Assembly (NCBI RefSeq): GCF_002148795.1
Contig: NZ_MPOB01000009.1
Coordinates: forward strand, 1-64,000
Length of the DNA stretch: 64,000 nt
Direction of reading: 5' to 3'
Origin: Oceanibaculum nanhaiense
GTDB lineage: Bacteria; Pseudomonadota; Alphaproteobacteria; Oceanibaculales; Oceanibaculaceae
Made by a program: the position numbers and the translations under genes. The notes beneath the pieces are model-generated. The model did no database searches. It was given only the letters and a program-made list of their open reading frames with translations, and was not told where the DNA came from. Positions 38,868 through 47,533 of the stretch are shown piece by piece. The first letter of the stretch is position 1, and every line of letters starts with the position of its first letter.

Positions 38868-38901
38868 GGCCCCGTAGCTCAGCTGGCCCCGTAGCTCAAC
38901 T
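38868..38901 (+). repeat. Tandem duplication of the tRNA-Arg 5' end
   Basis: GGCCCCGTAGCTCAGCT (38868-38884) is immediately followed by GGCCCCGTAGCTCAACT (38885-38901), the true first 17 bases of tRNA-Arg. They differ at one position. The upstream copy cannot form a tRNA by itself and will lie in the 5' leader of the precursor. Confidence 0.9.
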
Positions 38902-38961
38902 GGATAGAGCACCGGCCTTCTAAGCCGGATGTTGCAGGTTCGAGCCCTGCCGGGGTCGCCA
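38885..38961 (+). tRNA. tRNA-Arg (TCT)
   Basis: A 77-base cloverleaf with acceptor GGCCCCG paired to CGGGGTC (one G-T), D arm GCTC-AACTGGATA-GAGC, anticodon stem CCGGC/GCCGG with loop CTTCTAA (anticodon TCT), T arm GCAGGTTCGAGCCCTGC, discriminator G and encoded CCA. A second copy of the first 17 bases lies directly upstream and offers a competing acceptor strand. Confidence 0.94.
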
Positions 38962-38980
38962 TTCCATCAGGCCGTGAGCC

Positions 38981-39187
38981 TCAGCGCCGGCCGAAGATCA
39001 GCAGCGCAACGCCACCCACGGCGGCAGCGACGCCGGCCACCAGATACCACATGGTTTCGTCCGTATAGCGGCCGGTCAGCGTGTTGGAGAGTTCTTCGAC
39101 CGGCGCTTGTGTCGCCTGCTGCGCGAAAATCAGCAGCACCACGCCAATGGCGAGGGCGACAATTCCGACGATCCTGCTCGTGTTCAT
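38981..39187 (-). CDS. DUF3185-family small membrane protein
   Basis: A 68-residue protein with two membrane segments (about 5-22 and 46-65) joined by a short polar loop containing TGRYTDETMWYLVAG, which marks the DUF3185 family. Function unknown. The start MNTSRIVGIVAL at 39187 is chosen with AAAGGAAAAAAG before it; an extended frame to 39238 adds only basic residues. Convergent with tRNA-Arg and divergent from the diguanylate cyclase. Confidence 0.82.
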   Translation of the reverse strand: MNTSRIVGIVALAIGVVLLIFAQQATQAPVEELSNTLTGRYTDETMWYLVAGVAAAVGGVALLIFGRR

Positions 39188-39386
39188 TCTTTTTTCCTTT
39201 CGCTTGCCTGATCGGTTGATCCTGCGGTAGCCGGCCACTCACAACCGCGCGCGGCAGGCCCCTATGGCGAGAACAACCCTGTGCGGGGCTATTTTGTTCC
39301 GCCAAAGCGGGAATAAGCGCTTACATCTTGGGCGGGTGAACGGGTACTCTCCGTTACCCTTTCATCTTTGCTGGCATTCCCGCCTC

Positions 39387-41132
39387 ATGCCGTTGGCCAT
39401 TCTTTCCCGTTCCTTCAAGAGCAGTCTCCGGGTTCGCGTCTTCCTTCTGACCGTGATCGTGTTCGCGGCGGTCGGCGCCTGCGCCTATCTGGCCTTCAAC
39501 TCGATGGTCGATCGGGCGATCATCCGGCTGGGGACGCTGTTCGCGGAAAAGCAGGTGCTCTATGACCGGTATCGCGGGCTGGAGACGCTGTTCCGCGAGG
39601 CCTCGCTGGCTGAAACCCTGGCGCGCGCGCCGACGATCCATGACTGGGCCAGGGATGAGGACGACCCGGAGAAACGCGCGCGCGGCATCGCCGAACTGGA
39701 GCATTACCGCCAGGCCTTCCGGGACGGCAGCTATTTCTTCGTTATCCACGAGTCCGGAAATTACTATTTCAACAACAAGGCCAATGAGTTCGCCGGCAAC
39801 CAGCTGCGCTACCGGCTGACCCAGGACAATCCGCGCGATGGCTGGTACTTCAAGACCATCCAGGAGAGCCGGGGCTGCCAGCTCAACGTCGATCATGACG
39901 ACAATATCCGGGTCACCAAGGTCTGGGTGAACTGCAAGGTTGTCGAGGACGGGCAGGTGCTGGGCATCATCGGTACCGGCATCGACCTGACCGATTTCAT
40001 CCGCGAGGTGGTGAACATCCCGCAGATCGGCGTGGACAGCATGTTCATCGATCACAGCGGCGCCATTCAGGCGCACCGCGATCCGAACATGATCGATTTT
40101 CACAGCCTGACCAAGGATCTGAAATCGAAGAACACGCTCTTCGCGCTGCTCGACCGGCAGCAGGATGGCGATGCGCTGGCGCGCATGATGGAGGAGGTGT
40201 CGCGTGGCGGAAAGTCGGTCGCCTCGCGGTTCGTGACCATCGGCGGCAAGCGCTATCTGGCCGGCATCGGCTATCTGGAACAGCTGGGCTGGTACAATGT
40301 CAGCCTGATGGATGTGGATCGCATCATCGAACGCGACCTGTTCATGCCGATCGCCGCCTTGCTGGGGGCGATGCTGGTGCTGGCGGCGGCTCTGGTGACC
40401 CTGCTGTTCAAGCGCAGCGTGCTGGACCGGCTTTCCGGGCTGGAAAAGGCGCTGCACCAGGTCGAGGCCGGCGACTACAAGCCTGGTGCGGACGAACGCG
40501 GCGGCGACGAGATCAGCCGGCTGTCGCGCGCGCTGACCCACATGGCCAAGGCGGTGGGCGATCATACGCATCTGCTGGAAGCGCTGGTGAAGGAGCGCAC
40601 TGCCCGGCTGGAGAAGCTGGCCAATCACGACAGCCTGACGGAACTCTATAACCGGCGCGGTTTCCTGGAGGCAGTGGAGCGCGAACGCAACCGCGCCGCC
40701 CGGTCCGGCGAAAGGCCGGGCCTTCTCATCATCGATCTTGACGATCTGAAGAAGGTCAATGACAGCCATGGCCACAAGGCCGGCGATATAGTGCTGATCG
40801 AGGTCGGCCGACGGTTGTCGAAGGTTGCCCGGAACTACGATGTCTGCGGCCGCTGGGGCGGCGATGAGTTCGTGCTGCTGGCTGCCGATTGCGACAGCAA
40901 GAGCCTGCGCATCGTGGCCGACAAGATACTCGCGGCGATCACCAGCAAAGCAGTCGGCATCGGCGAGGGCACGACAATCCCCATCGCGGTCAGCATCGGC
41001 GCCTGCCTGACCGACCCGGCGCGGCCGCTGGACCATTTCATTCCCAATGCGGATACAGCGCTCTATGAGGCAAAAAGGGATGGGCGCGGCCGGGCCGTGA
41101 TCTTCGAGGAGCTGATTCCGCCGACCGTGTGA
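39387..41132 (+). CDS. Membrane-bound diguanylate cyclase with periplasmic Cache-like sensor
   Basis: Probable cyclic-di-GMP synthase, 581 residues. A membrane segment at about 17-37 and a second at 318-342 flank a large periplasmic Cache-like sensor domain. HAMP (about 343-395) and a short coiled coil lead to the GGDEF domain (about 410-575). The active site GGDEF (491-495) is canonical, and RNYD (482-485), five residues before it, is an inhibitory I-site, so the enzyme should be active and product-inhibited. There is no EAL domain. The ATG at 39387 is chosen because the upstream extension is hydrophobically and compositionally odd. The ligand is unknown. Confidence 0.92.
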   Translation: MPLAILSRSFKSSLRVRVFLLTVIVFAAVGACAYLAFNSMVDRAIIRLGTLFAEKQVLYDRYRGLETLFREASLAETLARAPTIHDWARDEDDPEKRARGIAELEHYRQAFRDGSYFFVIHESGNYYFNNKANEFAGNQLRYRLTQDNPRDGWYFKTIQESRGCQLNVDHDDNIRVTKVWVNCKVVEDGQVLGIIGTGIDLTDFIREVVNIPQIGVDSMFIDHSGAIQAHRDPNMIDFHSLTKDLKSKNTLFALLDRQQDGDALARMMEEVSRGGKSVASRFVTIGGKRYLAGIGYLEQLGWYNVSLMDVDRIIERDLFMPIAALLGAMLVLAAALVTLLFKRSVLDRLSGLEKALHQVEAGDYKPGADERGGDEISRLSRALTHMAKAVGDHTHLLEALVKERTARLEKLANHDSLTELYNRRGFLEAVERERNRAARSGERPGLLIIDLDDLKKVNDSHGHKAGDIVLIEVGRRLSKVARNYDVCGRWGGDEFVLLAADCDSKSLRIVADKILAAITSKAVGIGEGTTIPIAVSIGACLTDPARPLDHFIPNADTALYEAKRDGRGRAVIFEELIPPTV

Positions 41133-41137
41133 GTTCT

Positions 41138-41698
41138 CTAGGCGGCGGGCTGATCCGGTCCGGCCAGGCTCCGCAGCGCGGCGCCGGTGATTGACATGCC
41201 AAGCTCCCCGGTCTCCTGCATGCCGAGGCCGGTATAGAAGCTGCGCGCCGGGTTCCAGTTCAGCACGTTCAGATCGACGCGCACGCAGTCACGCTCTATC
41301 GCAAGCTGGCAGATATGGCGCATCAGCACCTTGCCGACGCCATAGCCACGCGCCGTCTCGTCAACATAGAGGCTGTCCACGAACAGGCAGGGCTTGGCCT
41401 TGAAGGTGGAGTAGGTGGGAAACAGGGTGGCAAGGCCGGCGGGCGCCCCCTTCACCTCGGCCAGCCAGGCTTCGTAGCGCGGCGCCGGGCCGAAGCAGTC
41501 GCGCTCCACATCGGCCAGGGTGGCGAGAAACCAGTCCTCCGCCTTGATGAAGCGGGCCAGGGCCCGGGTCAGCTCCAGCACGGTCCGGGCATCCTCGGGG
41601 CGGGCGATACGAATCGTTACGGCGGACAAGGGACTGGCTCCTGCTGGGATCGAAAATGGGCCGGCACGGTGCCGTCTGGCACACATCCTGTCAATCAT
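41138..41698 (-). CDS. GNAT-family N-acetyltransferase
   Basis: Acetyl-CoA-dependent acyltransferase, up to 186 residues. The acetyl-CoA-binding motif is the segment VDETARGYGVGKVLMRHI, followed by LDVLNWNPARSFYTGLGM-like C-terminal sequence. The first 27 residues before TIRIARPEDART are not conserved-looking and no ribosome binding site supports the ATG at 41698, so the true start may be an internal TTG/GTG. It resembles the diamine/thialysine acetyltransferase subgroup; substrate unknown. Convergent with the diguanylate cyclase. Confidence 0.85.
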   Translation of the reverse strand: MIDRMCARRHRAGPFSIPAGASPLSAVTIRIARPEDARTVLELTRALARFIKAEDWFLATLADVERDCFGPAPRYEAWLAEVKGAPAGLATLFPTYSTFKAKPCLFVDSLYVDETARGYGVGKVLMRHICQLAIERDCVRVDLNVLNWNPARSFYTGLGMQETGELGMSITGAALRSLAGPDQPAA

Positions 41699-41759
41699 AT
41701 GCGCGGAGGACAGGTAAGGCTTTCACCGGGCAGTGGCGGCGTGCTATCTCGCAGGCACC

Positions 41760-43649
41760 ATGCTGCAAATTCAGAACCTCACCTTCCGTATCGCCGGCCG
41801 CGTCCTGTTCGACGAGGCTACTGTCGCCGTACCGACTGGCCACAAGGTCGGCATGGTCGGCCGTAACGGCACCGGCAAATCGACATTGCTGAAACTCATC
41901 ACCAACGATCTGCAGATCGATGGCGGGTCAATCGGCTTTGCCGGCAAGCCGCGCATCGGCAAGGTGTCGCAGGAAGCGCCGGGCGGCAGCACGACCCCGC
42001 TGCAGGCGGTGATGGCCGCTGATACCGAACTGACGGCGCTGCGCCGGGAAGAGCTGACCGCCAGCGACCCAACGCGGATCGCGGAAATCCAGATGCGCCT
42101 GGCCGATATCAGCGCGCATACCGCCGAAGCGCGGGCGGCGGCCATCCTGGCGGGCCTCGGCTTCGATGCTGAGGCACAGAATACGCCGCTGGACGATTTT
42201 TCCGGCGGCTGGCGGATGCGTGTCGCCCTCGCGGCCACGCTGTTCACCCGGCCTGACCTGCTGCTGCTGGACGAGCCGACCAACCATCTGGATCTGGAAG
42301 CCACACTCTGGCTGGAAGGCTATCTGAAGCATTATCCGCACACGATCCTGCTGGTCAGCCATGACCGCGACCTGCTGAATCGCGCGGTCGATGGCATCCT
42401 GCATCTCGAGCATGCGAAGCTGACCTATTACCGCGGGAACTACGATAATTTCGTCCGCCAGCGCGCGGAAAAGCTGGCGCAGCTGGATGCCCAGAAGCGG
42501 AAGATCGATAGCCAGCGCAAGCATATGCAGGCCTTCGTTGACCGGTTTCGCTACAAGGCCAGCAAGGCCCGGCAGGCGCAGAGCCGCATCAAGGCCATCG
42601 AGAAGCTGGGCAGCATCGTGCTGCCGACCGACGATGCTTCGGTCGTGTTCCGCTTTCCCGAAGCGGACGAGCTGGCACCGCCGCTGATTTCCTTCGACCA
42701 TGTGTCGGTCGGCTACGAACCGGGCAAGCCGATCCTGCGGCAGATCGGCATCCGTCTCGACCCGGACGACCGGATCGGCCTGCTGGGCGCGAACGGCAAC
42801 GGCAAATCGACGCTGGCCAAGCTGATTGCCGGCCGTCTCCAGCCGATGCAGGGCGACCAGCACCGGTCGGCGAAACTGCGTGTCGGCTTCTTCGCCCAGC
42901 ACCAGATCGAGGATCTGGATGCCGGCAGGACGCCCTACGATCACCTGAAGGATCTGATGCCGGACGCCCGCCCGGAAAAGGTGCGTCAGTTTCTCGGCAG
43001 CTTCGGCTTTTCCAAGAACAAGGCCGATGTGTCGGTCTCGGCGCTGTCCGGCGGCGAGCGTGCACGCCTGACGCTGGCGATGATGGCGGTGGAATCGCCG
43101 AACCTGCTGATTCTCGACGAACCGACCAACCATCTGGACGTCGAGGCCCGTGACGCGCTGATCCAGGCGCTGAACGAGTTTGCCGGCGCGGTGATCATCA
43201 TCAGCCATGATCCGCACCTTCTGGAACTGACCGCCGACCGGCTGCTGCTGGTCGCCGATGGTTGCGTCACGCCGTTCGACGGCGATATGGACGATTATCG
43301 CAAGCTGATCCTGGGGCGTGCCCGCGAAGCGCGCGAAGAGGCGGCGGAAAGCGACCCGAAGGCGGACATGACCGCCGAAGAACGGCGCGAGGCGCGCCGT
43401 GCCGCCGCCACGCACCGCAAGAACCTGGCCCCCTTGCGCAAGCGTGCCCAAGCCGCGGAACAGCAACTGCAGCGGCTCAACGCCGAGCATCAGCGAATCG
43501 CCGCCGCGCTGACCAAGCCGTCGATCTATGACGGTCCGAAGGAAAAGCTGGCGGAACTGCTGCGCGCGCAGGGCGAACTGGAAAAGAAGATATCCGAGAC
43601 CGAGTCGGCCTGGCTGGAAGCCGAGGCCGCGCTGGAAGAGGCCAGCTGA
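41760..43649 (+). CDS. ABC-F family ATPase
   Basis: Soluble ABC-F protein (EttA/Uup/YheS group) with two nucleotide-binding domains and no membrane segments, 629 residues. Domain 1 has GRNGTGKST, FSGGWRMRVALA and LLLLDEPTNHLD; the interdomain linker (about 235-300) is charged and helical; domain 2 has GANGNGKST, LSGGERARLTLA and LLILDEPTNHLD. A C-terminal basic coiled coil (about 520-629) is present. Family members act on the ribosome E site and tune translation. The ATG at 41760 is preferred over one at 41733. The closest subgroup looks like YheS. Confidence 0.93.
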   Translation: MLQIQNLTFRIAGRVLFDEATVAVPTGHKVGMVGRNGTGKSTLLKLITNDLQIDGGSIGFAGKPRIGKVSQEAPGGSTTPLQAVMAADTELTALRREELTASDPTRIAEIQMRLADISAHTAEARAAAILAGLGFDAEAQNTPLDDFSGGWRMRVALAATLFTRPDLLLLDEPTNHLDLEATLWLEGYLKHYPHTILLVSHDRDLLNRAVDGILHLEHAKLTYYRGNYDNFVRQRAEKLAQLDAQKRKIDSQRKHMQAFVDRFRYKASKARQAQSRIKAIEKLGSIVLPTDDASVVFRFPEADELAPPLISFDHVSVGYEPGKPILRQIGIRLDPDDRIGLLGANGNGKSTLAKLIAGRLQPMQGDQHRSAKLRVGFFAQHQIEDLDAGRTPYDHLKDLMPDARPEKVRQFLGSFGFSKNKADVSVSALSGGERARLTLAMMAVESPNLLILDEPTNHLDVEARDALIQALNEFAGAVIIISHDPHLLELTADRLLLVADGCVTPFDGDMDDYRKLILGRAREAREEAAESDPKADMTAEERREARRAAATHRKNLAPLRKRAQAAEQQLQRLNAEHQRIAAALTKPSIYDGPKEKLAELLRAQGELEKKISETESAWLEAEAALEEAS

Positions 43650-43761
43650 CCCTCCCTGGAAAGGCCGAACCTTCTGGCATGGCCGGGCTGCATGCTGCCG
43701 GCTTGCCCCTTGTCCGGCGCCGTCATAGGCTTGGCTAACAAGCCTTTGAGGGAGGACAAGA

Positions 43762-44346
43762 ATGAGCAGCACCGCAGCGCGGCGCGCCGAGGCTGTCGCG
43801 GAAACCGTTGCCCGGATTCGCACCATCGAGAAAGAACAAGGGGTTAGCCGCGCTTCTTTGGAAGCCATGAGGGTTGAACTTGCGGCTCTGGCGCGGCAGA
43901 AGGAGCTGTTTCCACGCAGCGATTTCCCGGCTGCCGATCTGCGCGACGACGTGTTCATCCGGCTGTCGGAGGATGATGACAACCGCTTTGCGCTCTATCT
44001 GAATTCCGGCCTGCCCGGCAAGGCGAGCTCGCCGCACAATCATACGACCTGGGCGGTCATCGCCGGCATTGAGGGGGCGGAGCACAACAAGATCTACCGC
44101 CGCATTGACGATGGTAGCGATCCCGGCCGCGGCCGCGTCGAGGTCGCGCGCGAAGTCACCGTCGGGGTCGGTGAATCGCTGGGGTTCATGCCGGAGGATA
44201 TCCATTCGATCCATGTGCTGACCGAGCAGCCGATCCTGCATCTCCATATGTACGGCAAGGGGCTGGAGCAGCTTCATGACCGGGTTTATTTCGACATGGA
44301 GAAAGGCACCTGCCAGCGCTTTCCCTCTCTCCCGATCGTGCGGTGA
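43762..44346 (+). CDS. Cysteine-dioxygenase-like cupin (thiol dioxygenase family)
   Basis: A 194-residue cupin of the cysteine/3-mercaptopropionate dioxygenase superfamily, with candidate Fe ligands in SSPHNHTTWAVIAG (two His) and DIHSIHVL (His). These would oxidise a thiol to a sulfinate with O2. The exact thiol is not resolved. It is followed seven bases later by a multi-rhodanese gene, and cysteine-related genes (metC) lie beyond, supporting a role in thiol/sulfane sulfur metabolism. The ribosome binding site is GAGGGAGGAC. Confidence 0.82.
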   Translation: MSSTAARRAEAVAETVARIRTIEKEQGVSRASLEAMRVELAALARQKELFPRSDFPAADLRDDVFIRLSEDDDNRFALYLNSGLPGKASSPHNHTTWAVIAGIEGAEHNKIYRRIDDGSDPGRGRVEVAREVTVGVGESLGFMPEDIHSIHVLTEQPILHLHMYGKGLEQLHDRVYFDMEKGTCQRFPSLPIVR

Positions 44347-44353
44347 GGCGGGC

Positions 44354-45946
44354 ATGGCAAGGCGCATTTCGGCAGCCGATCTGAAGGGCTGGATCCGCGA
44401 CGGCGGCGAACTCGCGATTCTCGATGTCCGGGAGCAAGGCAGCTATGGCAAGCGGCATCTGTTCTGGGCCGCCAACGCACCGCTGAGCCGGCTGGAGCTT
44501 GACCTGCCCCGGCTGGTGCCGCGTAAGGGTGCGCGCATCGCGCTCTGCGATGGCGGCAACGGGCTGTCTGAGCAGGCGGCGGAGAAGCTGGCACGCTGGG
44601 GCTATCGCGACGTTGCCGTGCTGGAGGGCGGCGTCGATGGCTGGGCGCATGCCGGTCTGGAGCTGTTCAGCGGCGTCTATGTGCCGTCCAAGGCGTTCGG
44701 CGAGTTCGTCGAACATGAATATGGTACGCCCTCGGTTTCCGCCGACGAGTTGAACGCCATGGTGGCTTCCGGCGAGAAGCTGGTGATTCTCGACAGCCGG
44801 CCGATGGATGAATATGCCACGATGAACATCCCCGGCGGCATCAATGTGCCGGGGGCGGAGCTGGCCTTCCGGGTTCACGATATTGTGCCCGATCCCGATA
44901 CGACGGTGGTGGTCAACTGCGCCGGGCGTACCCGCTCCATCATCGGGGCGCAGTCACTGATCAATGCCGGCGTCCCGAACAAGGTGGTGGCGTTGCGCAA
45001 CGGCACGATGGGCTGGCACCTGGCCGGCTACACGCTGGAGCATGGCCAGATGCGCCGTTATGGCGAACTCAGCGATGCCGGGCTGGAGACGGCCCGCAAG
45101 CACGCTGCCGATGTTGCGCAACGGTTCGGCGTGAAGAAGATCGACCGCGCCGGCGTGGACCGTTTCCGCGCCGAGGCGGAAGAGCACTCGCTCTATCTGC
45201 TTGATGTGCGCGATCCGACCGAGTTCGAGGTCAGCCGTGTGCCTGGTTCACTGCCGGCGCCGGGCGGCCAGCTGGTGCAGGCGACCGACGCTTATGTGGC
45301 GACCCGTAATGCCCGCATCGTGCTGATCGACGATCACGGCGTCCGCGCTACCATGACCGCTTCCTGGCTCATCCAGATGGGCTGGAAGGAGGTCTATGTC
45401 TATGAAAATGCGCTGGTTTCCGAGACTCTGGAGACGGGTCATTTCGTCGCGCCGGCACTCGGATTCGACCGCGAGCCGATGAAGAGCGTCTCGCCCGAAT
45501 CGCTGCAGATGCTGATCGAGGCCGACTCGGCGGTTGTCGTCGATGTGGCGCGCAGCCTCTATTACCGCGATCACGGCCATGTGCCGGGCGCCTGGTTCGC
45601 GATCCGTGCCCGGTTGGCCGAGGCGCTGAAGAGAATGCCGGAATCCGCGCATTACGTTGTGACGTCCGAGGATGGACGGCTGGCCAAGCTGGCGGCCTAC
45701 GATCTGGCGGCGCTGACGGATGCGCGCGTCACGGTGCTGGCCGGCGGCACCGACAGGTGGCGCGCCGACGGGCTGCCGACGGAGAAGGGCATGACGCGTC
45801 TGGCCTGCGAGCCGGACGATGTCTATCTCCGCCCCTATGACCGGGAGCAGGGCATCGAAGAGGCGATGAACGAATATCTGTCCTGGGAGATCGAGCTGGT
45901 GCGGCAGATCGAACGCGACGGCGACGCGACCTTTATCAAGTTCTGA
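44354..45946 (+). CDS. Four-domain rhodanese-like sulfurtransferase
   Basis: A 530-residue protein with four rhodanese-like domains: about 1-100, 125-225, 260-365 and 385-480. Domain 1 has a Cys in LCDGGNG and domain 2 a classical active-site loop NCAGRTRS. In domains 3 (LIDDHGVRA) and 4 (VTSEDGRLA) the catalytic Cys is replaced, so only the first two can carry persulfide. A C-terminal helical tail follows. Similar tandem rhodaneses occur in alphaproteobacteria next to thiol dioxygenases, as here. ATG 44354 follows GAGGCGGG. Likely cotranscribed with the cupin gene. Confidence 0.86.
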   Translation: MARRISAADLKGWIRDGGELAILDVREQGSYGKRHLFWAANAPLSRLELDLPRLVPRKGARIALCDGGNGLSEQAAEKLARWGYRDVAVLEGGVDGWAHAGLELFSGVYVPSKAFGEFVEHEYGTPSVSADELNAMVASGEKLVILDSRPMDEYATMNIPGGINVPGAELAFRVHDIVPDPDTTVVVNCAGRTRSIIGAQSLINAGVPNKVVALRNGTMGWHLAGYTLEHGQMRRYGELSDAGLETARKHAADVAQRFGVKKIDRAGVDRFRAEAEEHSLYLLDVRDPTEFEVSRVPGSLPAPGGQLVQATDAYVATRNARIVLIDDHGVRATMTASWLIQMGWKEVYVYENALVSETLETGHFVAPALGFDREPMKSVSPESLQMLIEADSAVVVDVARSLYYRDHGHVPGAWFAIRARLAEALKRMPESAHYVVTSEDGRLAKLAAYDLAALTDARVTVLAGGTDRWRADGLPTEKGMTRLACEPDDVYLRPYDREQGIEEAMNEYLSWEIELVRQIERDGDATFIKF

Positions 45947-45953
45947 TGCTGCG

Positions 45954-46355
45954 TCAGTGCTGGTGGCCGCAGCCGCCGTACAGCGCCTTCGGATCGACCT
46001 CGACCGGCATGATCTCGACCAGCTCGCCGCCGCGCACGGCGCGGTAGAAGCAGCTGCGCCGCCCGGTATGGCAGGCGACGCCCAGCTGATCGACCTTCAG
46101 CAGCAGGGTGTCGCCGTCGCAATCGACGATCAGTTCCTTCAGGGACTGCACCTGGCCGGAGCTTTCGCCCTTGCGCCACAGCGCCTGGCGGGAACGCGAC
46201 CAGTAGCAGACGTGGCCGGTGGCCAGCGTCTGCTCGATGGCGGCGCGGTTCATCCAGGCCATCATCAGCACCTCGCCGGTATCGTGCTGCTGGGCGATGG
46301 CCGGGACCAATCCGTTCGCATCAAACTTGATGATGTCGAATAGCGTCTCGCTCAT
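45954..46355 (-). CDS. hisI: Phosphoribosyl-AMP cyclohydrolase
   Basis: Third step of histidine synthesis, opening the purine ring of phosphoribosyl-AMP. The 133-residue single-domain form, with no fused HisE, has YWSRSRQALWRKGESSGQ, the metal-binding DCDGDTLLLKV and ACHTGRRSCFY. It ends with KALYGGCGHQH, whose extra Cys/His near the C-terminus may add a metal site. The start overlaps the metC stop by four bases, an unusual coupling of histidine and methionine pathway genes. No other his gene lies in the window. Confidence 0.94.
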   Translation of the reverse strand: MSETLFDIIKFDANGLVPAIAQQHDTGEVLMMAWMNRAAIEQTLATGHVCYWSRSRQALWRKGESSGQVQSLKELIVDCDGDTLLLKVDQLGVACHTGRRSCFYRAVRGGELVEIMPVEVDPKALYGGCGHQH

Positions 46356-47533
46356 GCGGCGGCCTTGAGTTTGTTCATCCGCTCGAAGCCGGCCTCCAGG
46401 TCGGCGATGATGTCCTTCGGGTCCTCCAGGCCAATATGCAGGCGCAGCAACGGGCCTTCCGGGTTCCAGGCCTCTACGGTGCGCGGCGGATAGCAGGTGG
46501 TGATGAGGCTTTCATAGCCGCCCCAGCTGGCGCCGATGGAGAACAGGTCCAGCCCTTCGATCATCGCCGCCAGCGCGGACTTCGGTGCATCCTTCAGCAC
46601 CACGCCGAACAGGCCGCTGGCGCCGGTGAAATCGCGCTTCCACAGGGCGTGATGCGGATTGCCGGGCAGGGCAGGGTGCAGCACCCGGGAAACTTCCGGC
46701 CGCTTCTCCAGCCATTCGGCGACGGCCAGCCCGTTCTGGTGGTGCTGCTTCAGCCGCACCGCCATGGTGCGCAGTCCGCGCAGGCCCAGATAGGCGTCGT
46801 CCGGGGCCACGCAATAGCCCATCGCGCTGGTCACCGCGGACAGCGGCGCGAAATGATCGTTCTTGGTGACCACGATGCCCAGCATGGCGTCGGAATGGCC
46901 GACGACATATTTCGTTGCGGCGTGGATCGAGACATCCACACCCTTGTTGAAGCTGTCGAAATAGAGCGGAGTCGCCCAGGTATTGTCGTGCAGCACCACG
47001 CAGCCGGCCTTGTGCGCGGCCTCGGCGATGGCCGGGATGTCCTGGATCTCGAAAGTGTGGGTGCCCGGCGATTCGACATAGACCAGCTTCGTGTTCGGCC
47101 GAATCAGCTCGGCGATGCCGGCGCCGATGCCGGGCGCGAAATAGGTCGTCTCCACACCGGCCTTCACCAGCACGCTCTCGCAATATTTGCGGGTCGGCGC
47201 ATAGACCACATCACAGACGAGAATATGATCGCCGGCATTCACATAGGCCAGGATCGACGCTGCGATCGCCGCCATGCCCGACGGGTAAAGCAGGGCGCGG
47301 TCGCCGCCTTCGATTTCCGCCATTGCCTCCTGCAGGGCAAAGCTGGTCGGCGTTCCGTACCGGCCATAGGCCATGTCGCGATACAGGTCGCGGTTACGGT
47401 TTTCCCAGGATTCGAGCGTCTTGTGGGTGATCGTCGAGGCGTGAAAGACCGGCGTATTGATGATCCGGTTCTCGGTCGCAACCTTCCGCCCCAGATGGGC
47501 CAGCATGGTTTCCTTGGACATAGTGTTCTTCAT
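46352..47533 (-). CDS. metC: Cystathionine beta-lyase (Cys/Met metabolism PLP enzyme)
   Basis: Gamma-family PLP enzyme of 393 residues, probably cleaving cystathionine to homocysteine, pyruvate and ammonia. It has YGRYGTPTSFALQEAMAEIEGG, the substrate/PLP segment around VYVESPGTHTFEIQDIP, and the PLP-lysine in IHAATKYVVGHSDAM. Related gamma-lyase or sulfhydrylase activities cannot be excluded. It starts MKNTMSKETM at 47533; an in-frame ATG four codons later is possible. Translationally coupled to hisI downstream. Confidence 0.9.
   Translation of the reverse strand: MKNTMSKETMLAHLGRKVATENRIINTPVFHASTITHKTLESWENRNRDLYRDMAYGRYGTPTSFALQEAMAEIEGGDRALLYPSGMAAIAASILAYVNAGDHILVCDVVYAPTRKYCESVLVKAGVETTYFAPGIGAGIAELIRPNTKLVYVESPGTHTFEIQDIPAIAEAAHKAGCVVLHDNTWATPLYFDSFNKGVDVSIHAATKYVVGHSDAMLGIVVTKNDHFAPLSAVTSAMGYCVAPDDAYLGLRGLRTMAVRLKQHHQNGLAVAEWLEKRPEVSRVLHPALPGNPHHALWKRDFTGASGLFGVVLKDAPKSALAAMIEGLDLFSIGASWGGYESLITTCYPPRTVEAWNPEGPLLRLHIGLEDPKDIIADLEAGFERMNKLKAAA

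Noticed and set aside
38868-38961. Integrative element attachment site at tRNA-Arg
   Set aside because: Integration normally duplicates the tRNA 3' end, and no integrase or mobile genes are nearby; kept only as a tandem duplication.
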